From Paragorgia papillata (taxonomy: Eukaryota > Cnidaria > Anthozoa > Scleralcyonacea > Coralliidae), in the NCBI GenBank assembly GCA_035771165.1, contig JAWNZC010000367.1, positions 596,501 through 660,500 on the forward strand: a DNA stretch of 64,000 bases. The letters run 5' to 3'. This document shows positions 45,300 through 59,303 of this stretch, piece by piece. The notes under the pieces are model-generated. The model saw nothing but the letters and a program-made list of their open reading frames with translations, made no database searches and was not told the DNA's origin. The position numbers and the translations under genes are program-made. The first letter of the stretch is position 1. Each line of letters begins with the position of its first letter.

Positions 45300-46560
45300 A
45301 GTATACATATGGGCTTTTCGCCTAAAACGGGACGTTTTTTACAAATTAAGATGGAAGGAGTGCACCAAATTGTCATGAAATATTTTGATATGAAACTACT
45401 TTCATAAAGCTAGGGCTCATAGTAAAAAAAATCAGGAGAAAATACAAAGTCCGACTATGTGTTCAAAAACCTGCCATAATGTAAGTTAATCTTTATACTG
45501 TATACATATGGTCTTTTCGCCTAAAACGGGCCGTTTTTTTTACAAAAGATGGAAGGACTACACCAAATTGTCTGAAATTTTGATATGGAACTACTTTCGC
45601 AGAGTTAAGACCCTGGTAAAAAAATCAGGAGGACAAAATACAAAGTCCGACTATGTGTTCAAAAACCTGCCATATGTAGTTAATATATATACAGTATAAC
45701 ATATGGACTTCTTTTCGCCTAAAACGGGCCGTTTTTTACACATAAAGATGGAAGGACTTCACCAAATTGGTCTGAAATTTTGATATGAAACTACTTTCAC
45801 AGAGTTAAGACTCTGGTAAAAAAATCAGGAGAAAATACAAAGTCCGACTATGTGTAAAAAAAACTGGCTATGTGTAGTTAAATATATACAGTATATATTG
45901 GCTTTTTTCGCCTAAAATGGGCCAATTTTTTTACAAAAAGATGGAAGGAATGCACCAAATTGTCTGAAATTTTTTGATATGAAACTACTTTCACAGGGAT
46001 GAGTTTAAGATCCTGGTAAAAAAATCAGGAGAAAAAATACAAAGTCGGAACTATGTGTTCAAAAAACCCTGGCCATATGTAGTTAATATATACAGTATTA
46101 CATACGGCTTTATACTTCGCCTATACGGGAAACGGGCCGTTTTAATAACAAACGAAATATGGAAGGACTGCATACAAATTGTCTGAAATTTTGATATGAA
46201 ACTACTTTCACAGACTTAAGACCCTGGTATAAAAAATCAGGAGAAAATACAAAGTCCGAACTATGTGTACAAAAACTGGCTATGTGGTAGTTCAATATAT
46301 ACAGTATATATGGGCTTTTTTCGCCCTAAAATGGGCCGTTTTTTTACAAAAGATGGAAGGACTGCACCAAAAATTGTCTGAAACTTGTGACATGAATCCT
46401 ACTGTCATTCAGGAGGAAAAACGCCGACATATGGTTCAAATACATGCCAATATGTAGTCGCGGTATACATATAGTACCAATAGAAAAAATCAGGAGAAAA
46501 ACAATACCAAAGTACGACTATGTGTTCAAAAACCTGCCATATGTAGTTTAAAATATACGG
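45300..46560. other. Satellite stretch with heavy indel noise
   Basis: Monomers here differ from consensus by many one- to three-base insertions, often in homopolymers (TTTTTTT for TTTTT, AAAAAAA for AAAAA), plus an unrelated-looking patch at about 46390-46490. Monomers on either side are near-consensus. A milder patch lies at 40900-41720. This looks like poorly resolved assembly consensus rather than ancient divergence. Confidence 0.75.
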
Positions 46561-47883
46561 TATACATATGGGCTTTTCGCCTAAAACGGGCCGTTTTTAC
46601 CAAAAGATGGAAGGACTGCACCAAATTGTCTGAAATTTTGATATGAAACTACTTTCACAGAGTTAAGACCCTGTAAAAAAATCAGGAGAAAATACAAAGT
46701 CCGACTATGTGTTCAAAAACCTGCCATATGTTAGTTAATATATACAGTATACATATGGACTTTTCGCCTAAAACGGCCCGTTTTTACAAAAGATGGAAGG
46801 ACTACACCAAATTGTCCTGAAATTTTTGATATGGAACTACATTTCGCAGAGTTAAGCCCCTGGTAAAAAAATCAGGAGAAAATACAAAGTCCGACTATGT
46901 GTCCAAAAACCTGCCATATGTAGTTAATAATATACAGTATACATATGGACTTTTTCGCCTAAAACGGGCCGTTTTTACAAAAGATGGAAGGACTGCACCA
47001 AATTGTCTGAAATTTTGATATGAAACTACTTTCACAGAGTTAAGACTCTGGTAAAAAAATCAGGAGAAAATACAAAGTCCGACTATGTGTTCAAAAACCT
47101 GCCATATGTAGTTAATATATACAGTATACATATGGGCTTTTCGCCTAAAATGGGCCGTTTTTACAAAAGATGGAAGGACTGCACCAAATTGTCTGAAATT
47201 TTGATATGAAACTACTTTCACAGAGTTAGGGCTATAGTAAAAAAATCAGGATAAAATACAAAGTCCGACTATGTGTTCAAAAACCTGCCATATGTAGTTA
47301 ATATATACAGTATACATATGGGCTTTTCGCCTAAAACGGGCCGTTTTTACAAAAGATGGAAGGACTGCACGAAATTGTCTGAAATTTTTGATATGAAACT
47401 ACTTTCATAAAGCTCGGGCTATAGTAAAAAAATCAGGAGAAAATACAAAGTCCGACTATGTGTTCAAAAACTGGCCATATGTAGTTAATATATACAGTAT
47501 AAAATGGGCTTTTCGCCTAAAACGGGCCGTTTTTACAAAAGATGGAAGGACTGCACCAAATTGTCTGAAATTTTGATATGAAACTACTGTCATAAAAGCT
47601 AGGGCTATAGTAAAAAAATCAGGAGAAAATACAAAGTCCGACTATGTGTTCAAAAACCTGCCATATGTAGTTAATATATACAGTATACATATGGGCTTTT
47701 CGCCTAAAACGGGCCGTTTTTACAAAAGATGGAAGGACTGCACCAAATTGTCTGAAATTTTGATATGAAACTACTTTCATAAAGCTAGGGCTATAGTAAA
47801 AAAATCAGGAGAAAATACAAAGTCCGACTATGTGTTCAAAAACCTGCCATATGTAGTTAATATATACAGTATACATATGGGCT

Positions 47884-47900
47884 TTTCGCCTAAAACGGGC
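47884..47900 (+). promoter_or_regulatory. CENP-B-box-like site (one example of many)
   Basis: tTTCGcctaAaaCGGGc fits all nine fixed positions of the minimal CENP-B box NTTCGNNNNANNCGGGN. The same 17 bp recurs once per type-A monomer. Type-B monomers have TGGG in place of CGGG. Binding by any protein is not shown here. Confidence 0.6.
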
Positions 47901-50900
47901 CGTTTTTACAAAAGATGGAAGGACTGCACCAAATTGTCTGAAATTTTGATATGAAACAACTTTCATAAAGCTAGGGCTATAGTAAAAAAATCAGGAGAAA
48001 ATACAAAGTCCGACTATGTGTTCAAAAACCTGCCATATGTAGTTAATATATACAGTATACATATGGGCTTTTCGCCTAAAACGGGCCGTTTTTACAAAAG
48101 ATGGAAGGACAGCACCAAATTGTCTGAAATTTTGATATGAAACTAACTTTCATAGAGCTAAGGCTATATTAAAAAAATCAGGAGAAAATACAAAGTCCCG
48201 ACTATGTGTTCAAAAACCTGCCATATGTAGTTAATATATACAGTATACATATGGACTTTTCGCCTAAAACGGGCCGTTTTTACAAAAGATGGAAGGACAC
48301 CACCAAATTGTCTGAAATTTTGATATGAAACTACTTTCATTAAGCTGGTTTAAAAAAAATCAGGAGAAAATACAAAGTCCGACTATGTGTACAAAAACCT
48401 GCCATGTGTAGTTAATATATACAGTATACATATGGGCTTTTCGCCTAAAATGGGCCGTTTTTTACAAAAGATGGAAGGACTGCACCAAATTGTCTGAAAT
48501 TTTGATATGAAACTACTTTCATAAAGCTAGGGCTATATTAAAAAAATCAGGAGAAAATACAAAGTCCGACTATGTGTTCAAAAACCTGCCATATGTAGTT
48601 AATATATACAGTATACATATGGGCTTTTCGCCTAAAACGGGCCGTTTTTACAAAAGATGGAAGGATTGCACCAAATTGTCTGAAATTTTGATATGAAACT
48701 ACTTTCATAAAGCTAGGGCTATAGTAAAAAAATCAGGAGAAAATACAAAGTCCGACTATGTGTTCAAAAACCTGCCATATGTAGTTAATATATACAGTAT
48801 ACATATGGGCTTTTTCGCCTAAAACGGGCCGTTTTTACAAAAGATGGAAGGACTGCACCAAATTGTCTGAAATTTTGATATGAAACTACTTTCATAAAAG
48901 CTAGGGCTATAGTAAAAAAATCAGGAGAAAATACAAATTCCGACTATGTGTTCAAAAACTGCCATATGTAGTTAATATATACAGTATTCATATGGGCTTT
49001 TCGCCTAAAACGGGCCGTTTTTACAAAAGATGGAAGGACTGCACCAAATTGTCTGAAATTTTGATATGAAACTACTTTCATAAAGCTAGGGCTATAGTAA
49101 AAAAAATCAGGAGAAAATACAAAGTCCGACTATGTGTTCAAAAACCTGCCATATGTAGTTAATATATACAGTATACATATGGGCTTTTCGCCTAAAACGG
49201 GCCGTTTTTACAAAAGATGGAAGGACTGCACTAAATTGTCTGAAATTTTTATATGAAGCTACTTTCATAAAGCTAGGGCTATAGTAAAAAAATCAGGAGA
49301 AAATACAAAGTCCGACTATGTGTTCAAAAACCTGCCATATGTAGTTAATATATACAGTATACATATGGGCTTTTCGCCTAAAACGGGCCGTTATTACAAA
49401 AGATGGAAGGACTGCACCAAATTGTCTGAAATTTTGATATGAAACTACTTTCATAAAGCTAGGGCTATAGTAAAAAAATCAGGAGAAAATACAAAGTCCG
49501 ACTATGTGTTCAAAAACCTGCCATATGTAGTTAATATATACAGTATACATATGGACTTTTCGCCTAAAACGGGCCGTTTTTACAAAAGATGGAAGGACTA
49601 CACCAAATTGTCTGAAATTTTGATATGAAACTACTTTCACAGAGTCAAGACCCTGGTAAAAAAATCAGGAGAAAATACAAAGTCCGACTATGTGTACAAA
49701 AACTGGCTATGTGTAGTTAATATATACAGTATATATGAACTTTTCGCCTAAAACGGGCCGTTTTTACAAAAGATGGAAGGACTGCACTAAATTGTCTGAA
49801 ATTTTTAAATGAAGCTACTTTCATAAAGCTAGGGCTATAGTAAAAAAATCAGGAGAAAATACAAAGTCCGACTATGTGTTCAAAAACCTGCCATATGTAG
49901 TTAATATATACAGTATACATATGGGCTTTTCGCCTAAAACGGGCCGTTTTTACAAAAGATGGAAGGACTTCACCAAATTGTCTGAAATTTTGATATGAAA
50001 CTACTTTCATAAAGCTAGGGCTATAGTAAAAAAATCAGGAGAAAATACAATGTCCGACTATGTGTTCAAAAACCTGCCATATGTAGTTAATATATACAGT
50101 ATACATATGGACTTTTCGCCTAAAATGGGCCGTTTTTACAAAAGATGGAAGGACTGCACCAAATTGTCTGAAATTTTGATATGAAACTACTTTCACAGAG
50201 TTAAGACTCTGGTAAAAAAATCAGGAGAAAATACAAAGTCCGACTATGTGTACAAAAATGGCTATGTGTGGTTAATATATACAGTATACATATGGGCTTT
50301 TCGCCTAAAACGGGCCGTTTTTACAAAAGATGGAAGGACTGCACTAAATTGTCTGAAATTTTTATATGAAGCTAATTTCATAAAGCTAGGGCTATAGTAA
50401 AAAAATCAGGAGAAAATACAAAGTCCGACTATGTGTTCAAAAACCTGCCATATGTAGTTAATATATACAGTATACATATGGGCTTTTCGCCTAAAACGGG
50501 CCGTTTTTACAAAAGATGGAAGGACTGCACCAAATTGTCTGAAATTTTGATATGAAACTACTTTCATAAAGCTAGGGCTATAGTAAAAAAATCAGGAGAA
50601 AATACAAAGTCCGACTATGTGTTCAAAAACCTGCCATATGTAGTTAATATATACAGTATACATATGGACTTTTCGCCTAAAACGGGCCGTTTTTACAAAA
50701 GATGGAAGGACTGCACCAAATTGTCTGAAATTTTGATATGAAACTACTTTCACAGAGTTAAGACCCTGGTAAAAAAATCAGGAGAAAATACAAAGTCCGA
50801 CTATGTGTACAAAAACTGGCTATGTGTAGTTAATATATACAGTATATATGGGCTTTTCGCCTAAAATGGGCCGTTTTTACAAAAGATGGAAGGACTGCAC

Positions 50901-53900
50901 CAAATTGTCTGAAATTTTGATATGAAACAACTTTCATAAAGCTAGGGCTATATTAAAAAAGTCAGGAGAAAAACAAAGTCCGACTATGTGTTCAAAAACC
51001 TGCCATATGTAGTTAATATATACAGTATACATATGGGCTTTTCGCCTAAAACGGGCCGTTTTTACAAAAGATGGAAGGACTGCACTAAATTGTCTGAAAT
51101 TTTTATATGAAGCTACTTTCATAAAGCTAGGGCTATAGTAAAAAAATCAGGAGAAAATACAAAGTCCGACTATGTGTTCAAAAACCTGCCATATGTAGTT
51201 AATATATACAGTATACATATGGGCTTTTCGCCTAAAAACGGGCCGTTTTTACAAAAGATGGAAGGACTGCACCAAATTGTCTGAAATTTTGATATGAAAC
51301 TACTTTCATAAAGCTAGGGCTATAGTAAAAAAATCAGGAGAAAATACAAAGTCCGACTATGTGTTCAAAAACCTGCCATATGTAGTTAATATATACAGTA
51401 TACATATGGGCTTTTCGCCTAAAACGGGCCGTTTTTACAAAAGATGGAAGGACTGCACCAAATTGTCTGAAATTTTGATATGAAAACTACTTTCATAAAG
51501 CTAGGGCTATAGTAAAAAAATCAGGAGAAAATACAAAGTCCGACTATGTGTTCAAAAACCTGCCATATGTAGTTAATATATACAGTATACATATGGGCTT
51601 TTCGCCTAAAACGGGCCGTTTTTTACAAAAGATGGAAGGACTGCACCAAATTGTCTGAAATTTTGATATAAAACTACTTTCATAAAGCTAGGGCTATAGT
51701 AAAAAAATCAGGAGAAAATACAAAGTCCGACTATGTGTTCAAAAACCTGCCATATGTAGTTAATATATACAGTATACATATGGGCTTTTCGCCTAAAACG
51801 GGCCGTTTTTACAAAAGATGGAAGGACTGCACTAAATTGTCTGAAATTTTTATATGAAGCTACTTTCATAAAGCTAGGGCTATAGTAAAAAAATCAGGAG
51901 AAAATACAAAGTCCGACTATGTGTTCAAAAACCTGCCATATGTAGTTAATATATACAGTATACATATGGACTTTTCGCCTAAAATGGGCCGTTTTTACAA
52001 AAGATGGAAGGACTGCACCAAATTGTCTGAAATTTTGATATGAAACTACTTTCACAGAGTTAAGACTCTGGTAAAAAAATCAGGAGAAAATACAAAGTCC
52101 GACTATGTGTACAAAAATGGCTATGTGTGGTTAATATATACAGTATACATATGGGCTTTTCGCCTAAAACGGGCCGTTTTTACAAAAGATGGAAGGACTG
52201 CACTAAATTGTCTGAAATTTTTATATGAAGCTAATTTCATAAAGCTAGGGCTATAGTAAAAAAATCAGGAGAAAATACAAAGTCCGACTATGTGTTCAAA
52301 AACCTGCCATATGTAGTTAATATATACAGTATACATATGGGCTTTTTCGCCTAAAACGGGCCGTTTTTACAAAAGATGGAAGGACTGCACCAAATTGTCT
52401 GAAATTTTGATATGAAACTACTTTCATAAAGCTAGGGCTATAGTAAAAAAATCAGGAGAAAATACAAAGTCCGACTATGTGTTCAAAAACCTGCCATATG
52501 TAGTTAATATATACAGTATACATATGGACTTTTCGCCTAAAACGGGCCGTTTTTACAAAAGATGGAAGGACTGCACCAAATTGTCTGAAATTTTGATATG
52601 AAACTACTTTCACAGAGTTAAGACCCTGGTAAAAAAATCAGGAGAAAATACAAAGTCCGACTATGTGTACAAAAACTGGCTATGTGTAGTTAATATATAC
52701 AGTATATATGGGCTTTTCGCCTAAAATGGGCCGTTTTTACAAAAGATGGAAGGACTGCACCAAATTGTCTGAAATTTTGATATGAAACAACTTTCATAAA
52801 GCTAGGGCTATATTAAAAAAGTCAGGAGAAAATACAAAGTCCGACTATGTGTTCAAAAACCTGCCATATGTAGTTAATATATACAGTATACATATGGGCT
52901 TTTCGCCTAAAACGGGCCGTTTTTACAAAAGATGGAAGGACTGCACTAAATTGTCTGAAATTTTTATATGAAGCTACTTTCATAAAGCTAGGGCTATAGT
53001 AAAAAAATCAGGAGAAAATACAAAGTCCGACTATGTGTTCAAAAACCTGCCATATGTAGTTAATATATACAGTATACATATGGGCTTTTCGCCTAAAACG
53101 GGCCGTTTTTACAAAAGATGGAAGGACTGCACCAAATTGTCTGAAATTTGATATGAAACTACTTTCATAAAGCTAGGGCTATAGTAAAAAAATGAGGAGA
53201 AAATACAAAGTCCGACTATGTGTTCAAAAACCTGCCATATGTAGTTAATATATACAGTATACATATGGGCTTTTCGCCTAAAACGGGCCGTTTTTTACAA
53301 AAGATGGAAGGACTGCACCAAATTGTCTGAAATTTTGATATGAAACTACTTTCATAAAGCTAGGGCTATAGTAAAAAAATCAGGAGAAAATACAAAGTCC
53401 GACTATGTGTTCAAAAACCTGCCATATGTAGTTAATATATACAGTATACATATGGGCTTTTCGCCTAAAACGGGCCGTTTTTACAAAAGATGGAAGGACT
53501 GCACCAAATTGTCTGAAATTTTTGATATAAAACTACTTTCATAAAGCTAGGGCTATAGTAAAAAAAATCAGGAGAAAATACAAAGTCCGACTATGTGTTC
53601 AAAAACCTGCCATATGTAGTTAATATATACAGTATACATATGGGCTTTTCGCCTAAAAACGGGCCGTTTTTACAAAAGATGGAAGGACTGCACTAAATTG
53701 TCTGAAATTTTTATATGAAGCTACTTTCATAAAGCTAGGGCTATAGTAAAAAAATCAGGAGAAAAATACAAAGTCCGACTATGTGTTCAAAAACCTGCCA
53801 TATGTAGTTAATATATACAGTATACATATGGGCTTTTCGCCTAAAACGGTCCGTTTTTACAAAAGATGGAAGGACTGCACTAAATTGTCTGAAATTTTTA

Positions 53901-56900
53901 TATGAAGCTACTTTCATAAAGCTAGGGCTATAGTAAAAAAATCAGGAGAAAATACAAAGTCCGACTATGTGTTCAAAAACCTGCCATATGTAGTTAATAT
54001 ATACAGTATACATATGGGCTTTTCGCTCTAAAACGGGCCGTTTTTACAAAAGATGGAAGGACTGCACCAAATTGTCTGAAATTTTGATATGAAACTACTT
54101 TCATAAAGCTAGGGCTATAGTAAAAAAATCAGGAGAAAATACAAAGTCCGACTATGTGTTCAAAAAACCTGCCATATGTAGTTAATATATACAGTATACA
54201 TATGGGCTTTTCGCCTAAAACGGGCCGTTTTTACAAAAGATGGAAGGACTGCACCAAATTGTCTGAAATTTTGATATAAAACTACTTTCATAAAGCTAGG
54301 GCTATAGTAAAAAAATCAGGAGAAAATACAAAGTCCGACTATGTGTTCAAAAACCTGCCATATGTAGTTAATATATACAGTATACATATGGGCTTTTCGC
54401 CTAAAACGGGCCGTTTTTACAAAAGATGGAAGGACTGCACTAAATTGTCTGAAATTTTTATATGAAGCTACTTTCATAAAGCTAGGGCTATAGTAAAAAA
54501 ATCAGGAGAAAATACAAAGTCCGACTATGTGTTCAAAAACCTGCCATATGTAGTTAATATATACAGTATACATATGGGCTTTTCGCCTAAAACGGTCCGT
54601 TTTTACAAAAGATGGAAGGACTGCACTAAATTGTCTGAAATTTTTATATGAAGCTACTTTCATAAAGCTAGGGCTATAGTAAAAAAATCAGGAGAAAATA
54701 CAAAGTCCGACTATGTGTTCAAAAACCTGCCATATGTAGTTAATATATACAGTATACATATGGGCTTTTCGCCTAAAACGGGCCGTTTTTACAAAAGATG
54801 GAAGGACTGCACCAAATTGTCTGAAATTTTGATATGAAACTACTTTCATAAAGCTAGGGCTATAGTAAAAAAATCAGGAGAAAATACAAAGTCCGACTAT
54901 GTGTTCAAAAACCTGCCATATGTAGTTAATATATACAGTATACATATGGGCTTTTCGCCTAAAACGGGCCGTTTTTACAAAAGATGGAAGGACTGCACCA
55001 AATTGTCTGAAATTTTGATATAAAACTACTTTCATAAAGCTAGGGCTATAGTAAAAAAATCAGGAGAAAATACAAAGTCCGACTATGTGTTCAAAAACCT
55101 GCCATATGTAGTTAATATATACAGTATACATATGGGCTTTTCGCCTAAAACGGGCCGTTTTTACAAAAGATGGAAGGACTGCACTAAATTGTCTGAAATT
55201 TTTATATGAAGCTACTTTCATAAAGCTAGGGCTATAGTAAAAAAATCAGGAGAAAATACAAAGTCCGACTATGTGTTCAAAAACCTGCCATATGTAGTTA
55301 ATATATACAGTATACATATGGGCTTTTCGCCTAAAACGGGCCGTTTTTACAAAAGATGGAAGGACTGCACCAAATTGTCTGAAATTTTGATATGAAACTA
55401 CTTTCATAAAGCTAGGGCTATAGTAAAAAAATCAGGAGAAAATACAAAGTCCGACTATGTGTTCAAAAACCTGCCATATGTAGTTAATATATACAGTATA
55501 CATATGGACTTTTCGCCTAAAATGGGCCGTTTTTACAAAAGATGGAAGGACTACACCAAATTGTCTGAAATTTTGATATGAAACTACTTTCACAGAGTTA
55601 AGACTCTGGTAAAAAAATCAGGAGAAAATACAAAGTCCGACTATGTGTACAAAAATGGCTATGTGTGGTTAATATATACAGTATATATGGGCTTTTCGCC
55701 TAAAATGGGCCGTTTTTACAAAAGATGGAAGGAGTGCACCAAATTGTCTGAAATTTTGATATGAAACTACTTTCACAGAGTTAAGACCCTGGTAAAAAAA
55801 TCAGGATAAAATACAAAGTCCGACTATGTGTTCAAAAACCTGCCATATGTAGTTAATATATACAGTATACATACGGGCTTTTCGCGTAAAACGGGCCGTT
55901 TTTACAAAATATGGAAGGACTGCACCAAATTGTCTGAAATTTTGATATGAAACTACTTTCACAGACTTAAGACCCTGGTAAAAAAATCAGGAGAAAATAC
56001 AAAGTCCGACTATGTGTACAAAAACTGGCTATGTGTAGTTAATATATACAGTATATATGGGCTTTTCGCCTAAAATGGGCCGTTTTTACAAAAGATGGAA
56101 GGAATGCACCAAATTGTCTGAAATTTTGATATGAAGCTACTTTCATAAAGCTAGGGCTATAGTAAAAAATTCAGGAGAAAATACAAAGTCCGACTATGTG
56201 TTCAAAAACCTGCCATATGTAGTTAATATATACAGTATACATATGGACTTTTCGCCTAAAATGGGCCGTTTTTACAAAAGATGGAAGGACTGCACCAAAT
56301 TGTCTGAAATTTTGATATGAAACTACTTTCACAGACTTAAGACCCTGGTAAAAAAATCAGGAGAAAATACAAAGTCCGAATATGTGTACAAAAACTGGCT
56401 ATGTGTAGTTAATATATACAGTATACATATGGGCTTTTCGCCTAAAATGGGCCGTTTTTACAAAAGATGGAAGGAGTGCACCAAATTGTCTGAAATTTTG
56501 ATATGAAGCTACTTTCATAAAGCTGGGGCTATAGTAAAAAAATCAGGAGAAAATACAAAGTCCGACTATGTGTTCAAAAACCTGCCATATTTATTTAATA
56601 TATACAGTATACATACGGGCTTTTCGCCTAAAACGGGCCGTTTTTACAAAAGATGGAAGGACTGCACCAAATTGTCTGAAATTTTGATATGAAACTACTT
56701 TCACAGACTTAAGACCCTGGTAAAAAAATCAGGAGAAAATACAAAGTCCGACTATGTGTACAAAAACTGGCTATGTGTAGTTAATATATACAGTATATAT
56801 GGGCTTTTCGCCTAAAATGGGCCGTTTTTACAAAAGATGGAAGAACTGCACCAAATTGTCTGAAACTTTGATATGAAGCTACTTTCATAAAGCTAGGGCT

Positions 56901-59303
56901 GTAGTAAAAAAATCAGGAGAAAATACAAAGTCCGACTATGTGTTCAAAAACCTGCCATATGTAGTTAATATATACAGTATACATATGGGCTTTTCGCCTA
57001 AAACGGGCCGTTTTTACAAAAGATGGAAGGACTGCACCAAATTGTCTGAAATTTTTTTATGAAACTATTTTCATAAAGCTAGGGCTATAGTAAAAAAATC
57101 AGGAGAAAATACAAAGTCCGACTATGTGTTCAAAAACCTGCCATATGTAGTTAATATATACAGTATACATATGGACTTTTCGCCTAAAATGGGCCGTTTT
57201 TACAAAAGATGGAAGGACTGCACCAAATTGTCTGAAATTTTGATATGAAACTACTTTCACAGAGTTAAGACTCTGGTAAAAAAATCAGGAGAAAATACAA
57301 AGTCCGACTATGTGTACAAAAATGGCTATGTGTGGTTAATATATACAGTATATATGGGCTTTTCGCCTAAAATGGGCCGTTTTTACAAAAGATGGAAGGA
57401 GTGCACCAAATTGTCTGAAATTTTGATATGAAACTACTTTCACAGACTTAAGACCCTGGTAAAAAAATCAGGAGAAAATACAAAGTCCGACTATGTGTAC
57501 AAAAACTGGCTATGTGTAGTTAATATATACAGTATATATGGGCTTTTCGCCTAAAATGGGCCGTTTTTACAAAAGATGGAAGGACTGCACCAAATTGTCT
57601 GAAACTTTGATATGAAGCTACTTTCATAAAGCTAGGGCTATAGTAAAAAAATCAGGAGAAAATACAAAGTCCGACTATGTGTTCAAAAACCTGCCATATC
57701 TAGTTAATATATACAGTATACATATGGGCTTTTCGCCTAAAACGGGCCGTTTTTACAAAAGATGGAAGGACTGCACCAAATTGTCTGAAATTTTGATATG
57801 AAACTACTTTCATAAAGCTAGGGCTATAGTAAAAAAATCAGGAGAAAATACAAAGTCCGACTATGTGTTCAAAAACCTGCCATATCTAGTTAATATATAC
57901 AGTATACATATGGGCTTTTCGCCTAAAACGGGCCGTTTTTACAAAAGATGGAAGGACTGCACCAAATTGTTTGAAATTTTGATATGAAACTACTTTCACA
58001 GAGTTAAGACCCTGGTAAAAAAATCAGGAGAAAATACAAAGTCCGAATATGTGTACAAAAACTGGCTATGTGTAGTTAATATATACAGTATATATGGGCT
58101 TTTCGCCTAAAATGGGCCGTTTTTACAAAAGATGGAAGGAGTGCACCAAATTGTCTGAAATTTTGATATGAAGCTACTTTCATAAAGCTAGGGCTATAGT
58201 AAAAAAATCAGGAGAAAATACAAAGTCCGACTATGTGTTCAAAAACCTGCCATATGTAGTTAATATATACAGTATACATACGGGCTTTTCGCGTAAAACG
58301 GGCCGTTTTTACAAAATATGGAAGGACTGCACCAAATTGTCTGAAATTTTGATATGAAACTACTTTCACAGACTTAAGACCGTGGTGAAAAAATCAGGAG
58401 AAAATACAAAGTCCGACTATGTGTACAAAAACTGGCTATGTGTAGTTAATATATACAGTATACATATGGGCTTTTCGCCTAAAACGGGCCGTTTTTACAA
58501 AAGATGGAAGGACTGCACCAAATTGTCTGAAATTTTGATATGAAACTACTTTCATAAAGCTAGGGCTATAGTAAAAAAATCAGGAGAAAATACAAAGTCC
58601 GACTATGTGTTCAAAAACCTGCCATATGTAGTTAATATATACAGTATACATATGGGCTTTTCGCCTAAAATGGGCCGTTTTTACAAAAGATGGAAGGATT
58701 GCACCAAATTGTCTGAAATTTGGATATGAAGCTACTTTCATAAAGCTAGGGCTATAGTAAAAAAATCAGGAGAAAATACAAAGTCCGACTATGTGTTCAA
58801 AAACCTGCCATATGTAGTTAATATATACAGTATACATACGGGCTTTTCGCCTAAAACGGGCCGTTTTTACAAAATATGGAAGGACTGCACCAAATTGTCT
58901 GAAATTTTGATATGAAACTACTTTCACAGACTTAAGACCTGGTAAAAAAATCAGGAGAAAATACAAAGTCCGACTATGTGTACAAAAACTGGCTATGTGT
59001 AGTTAATATATACAGTATACATATGGGCTTTTCGCCTAAAATGGGCCGTTTTTACAAAAGATGGAAGGAGTGCACCAAATTGTCTGAAATTTTTATATGA
59101 AGCTACTTTCATAAAGCTAGGGCTATAGTAAAAAAATAAGGAGAAAATACAATGTCCGACTATGTGTTCAAAAACCTGCCATATGTATATACAGTATACA
59201 TATGGGCTTTTCGCCTAAAACGGGCCGTTTTTACAAAAGATGGAAGGACTGCACTAAATTGTCTGAAATTTTGATGTGAAACTACTTTCACAGAGTTAAG
59301 ACC

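Larger units (their letters stand above)
25221..59303 (+). repeat. 34-kb satellite array, 184-186-bp monomers
   Basis: A head-to-tail array covers more than half of the window. Monomers of 186 bp (CAGT to CAGT at 47681, 47867 and 48053) contain GGGCTTTTCGCCTAAAACGG, ACAAAAGATGGAAGGACTGC and ATGTAGTTAATATATACAGT. About 31 kb of satellite remains after subtracting three insertions, so about 170 monomers. Type A has CATAAAGCTAGGGCTATAG, CAAAAACCTGCCATATG and GTATACATATGG. Type B has CACAGAGTTAAGACCCTGG, CAAAAACTGGCTATGTG and GTATATATGG, and is 2 bp shorter. The leftmost monomers (25221-25640) are more diverged, as expected at an array edge. The right edge stops abruptly inside a monomer at 59303. 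Confidence 0.98.

Noticed and set aside
25221..59303. CRISPR-like regular repeats
   Set aside because: There are no unique spacers; the whole 186-bp unit is repeated, and the sequence is eukaryotic.
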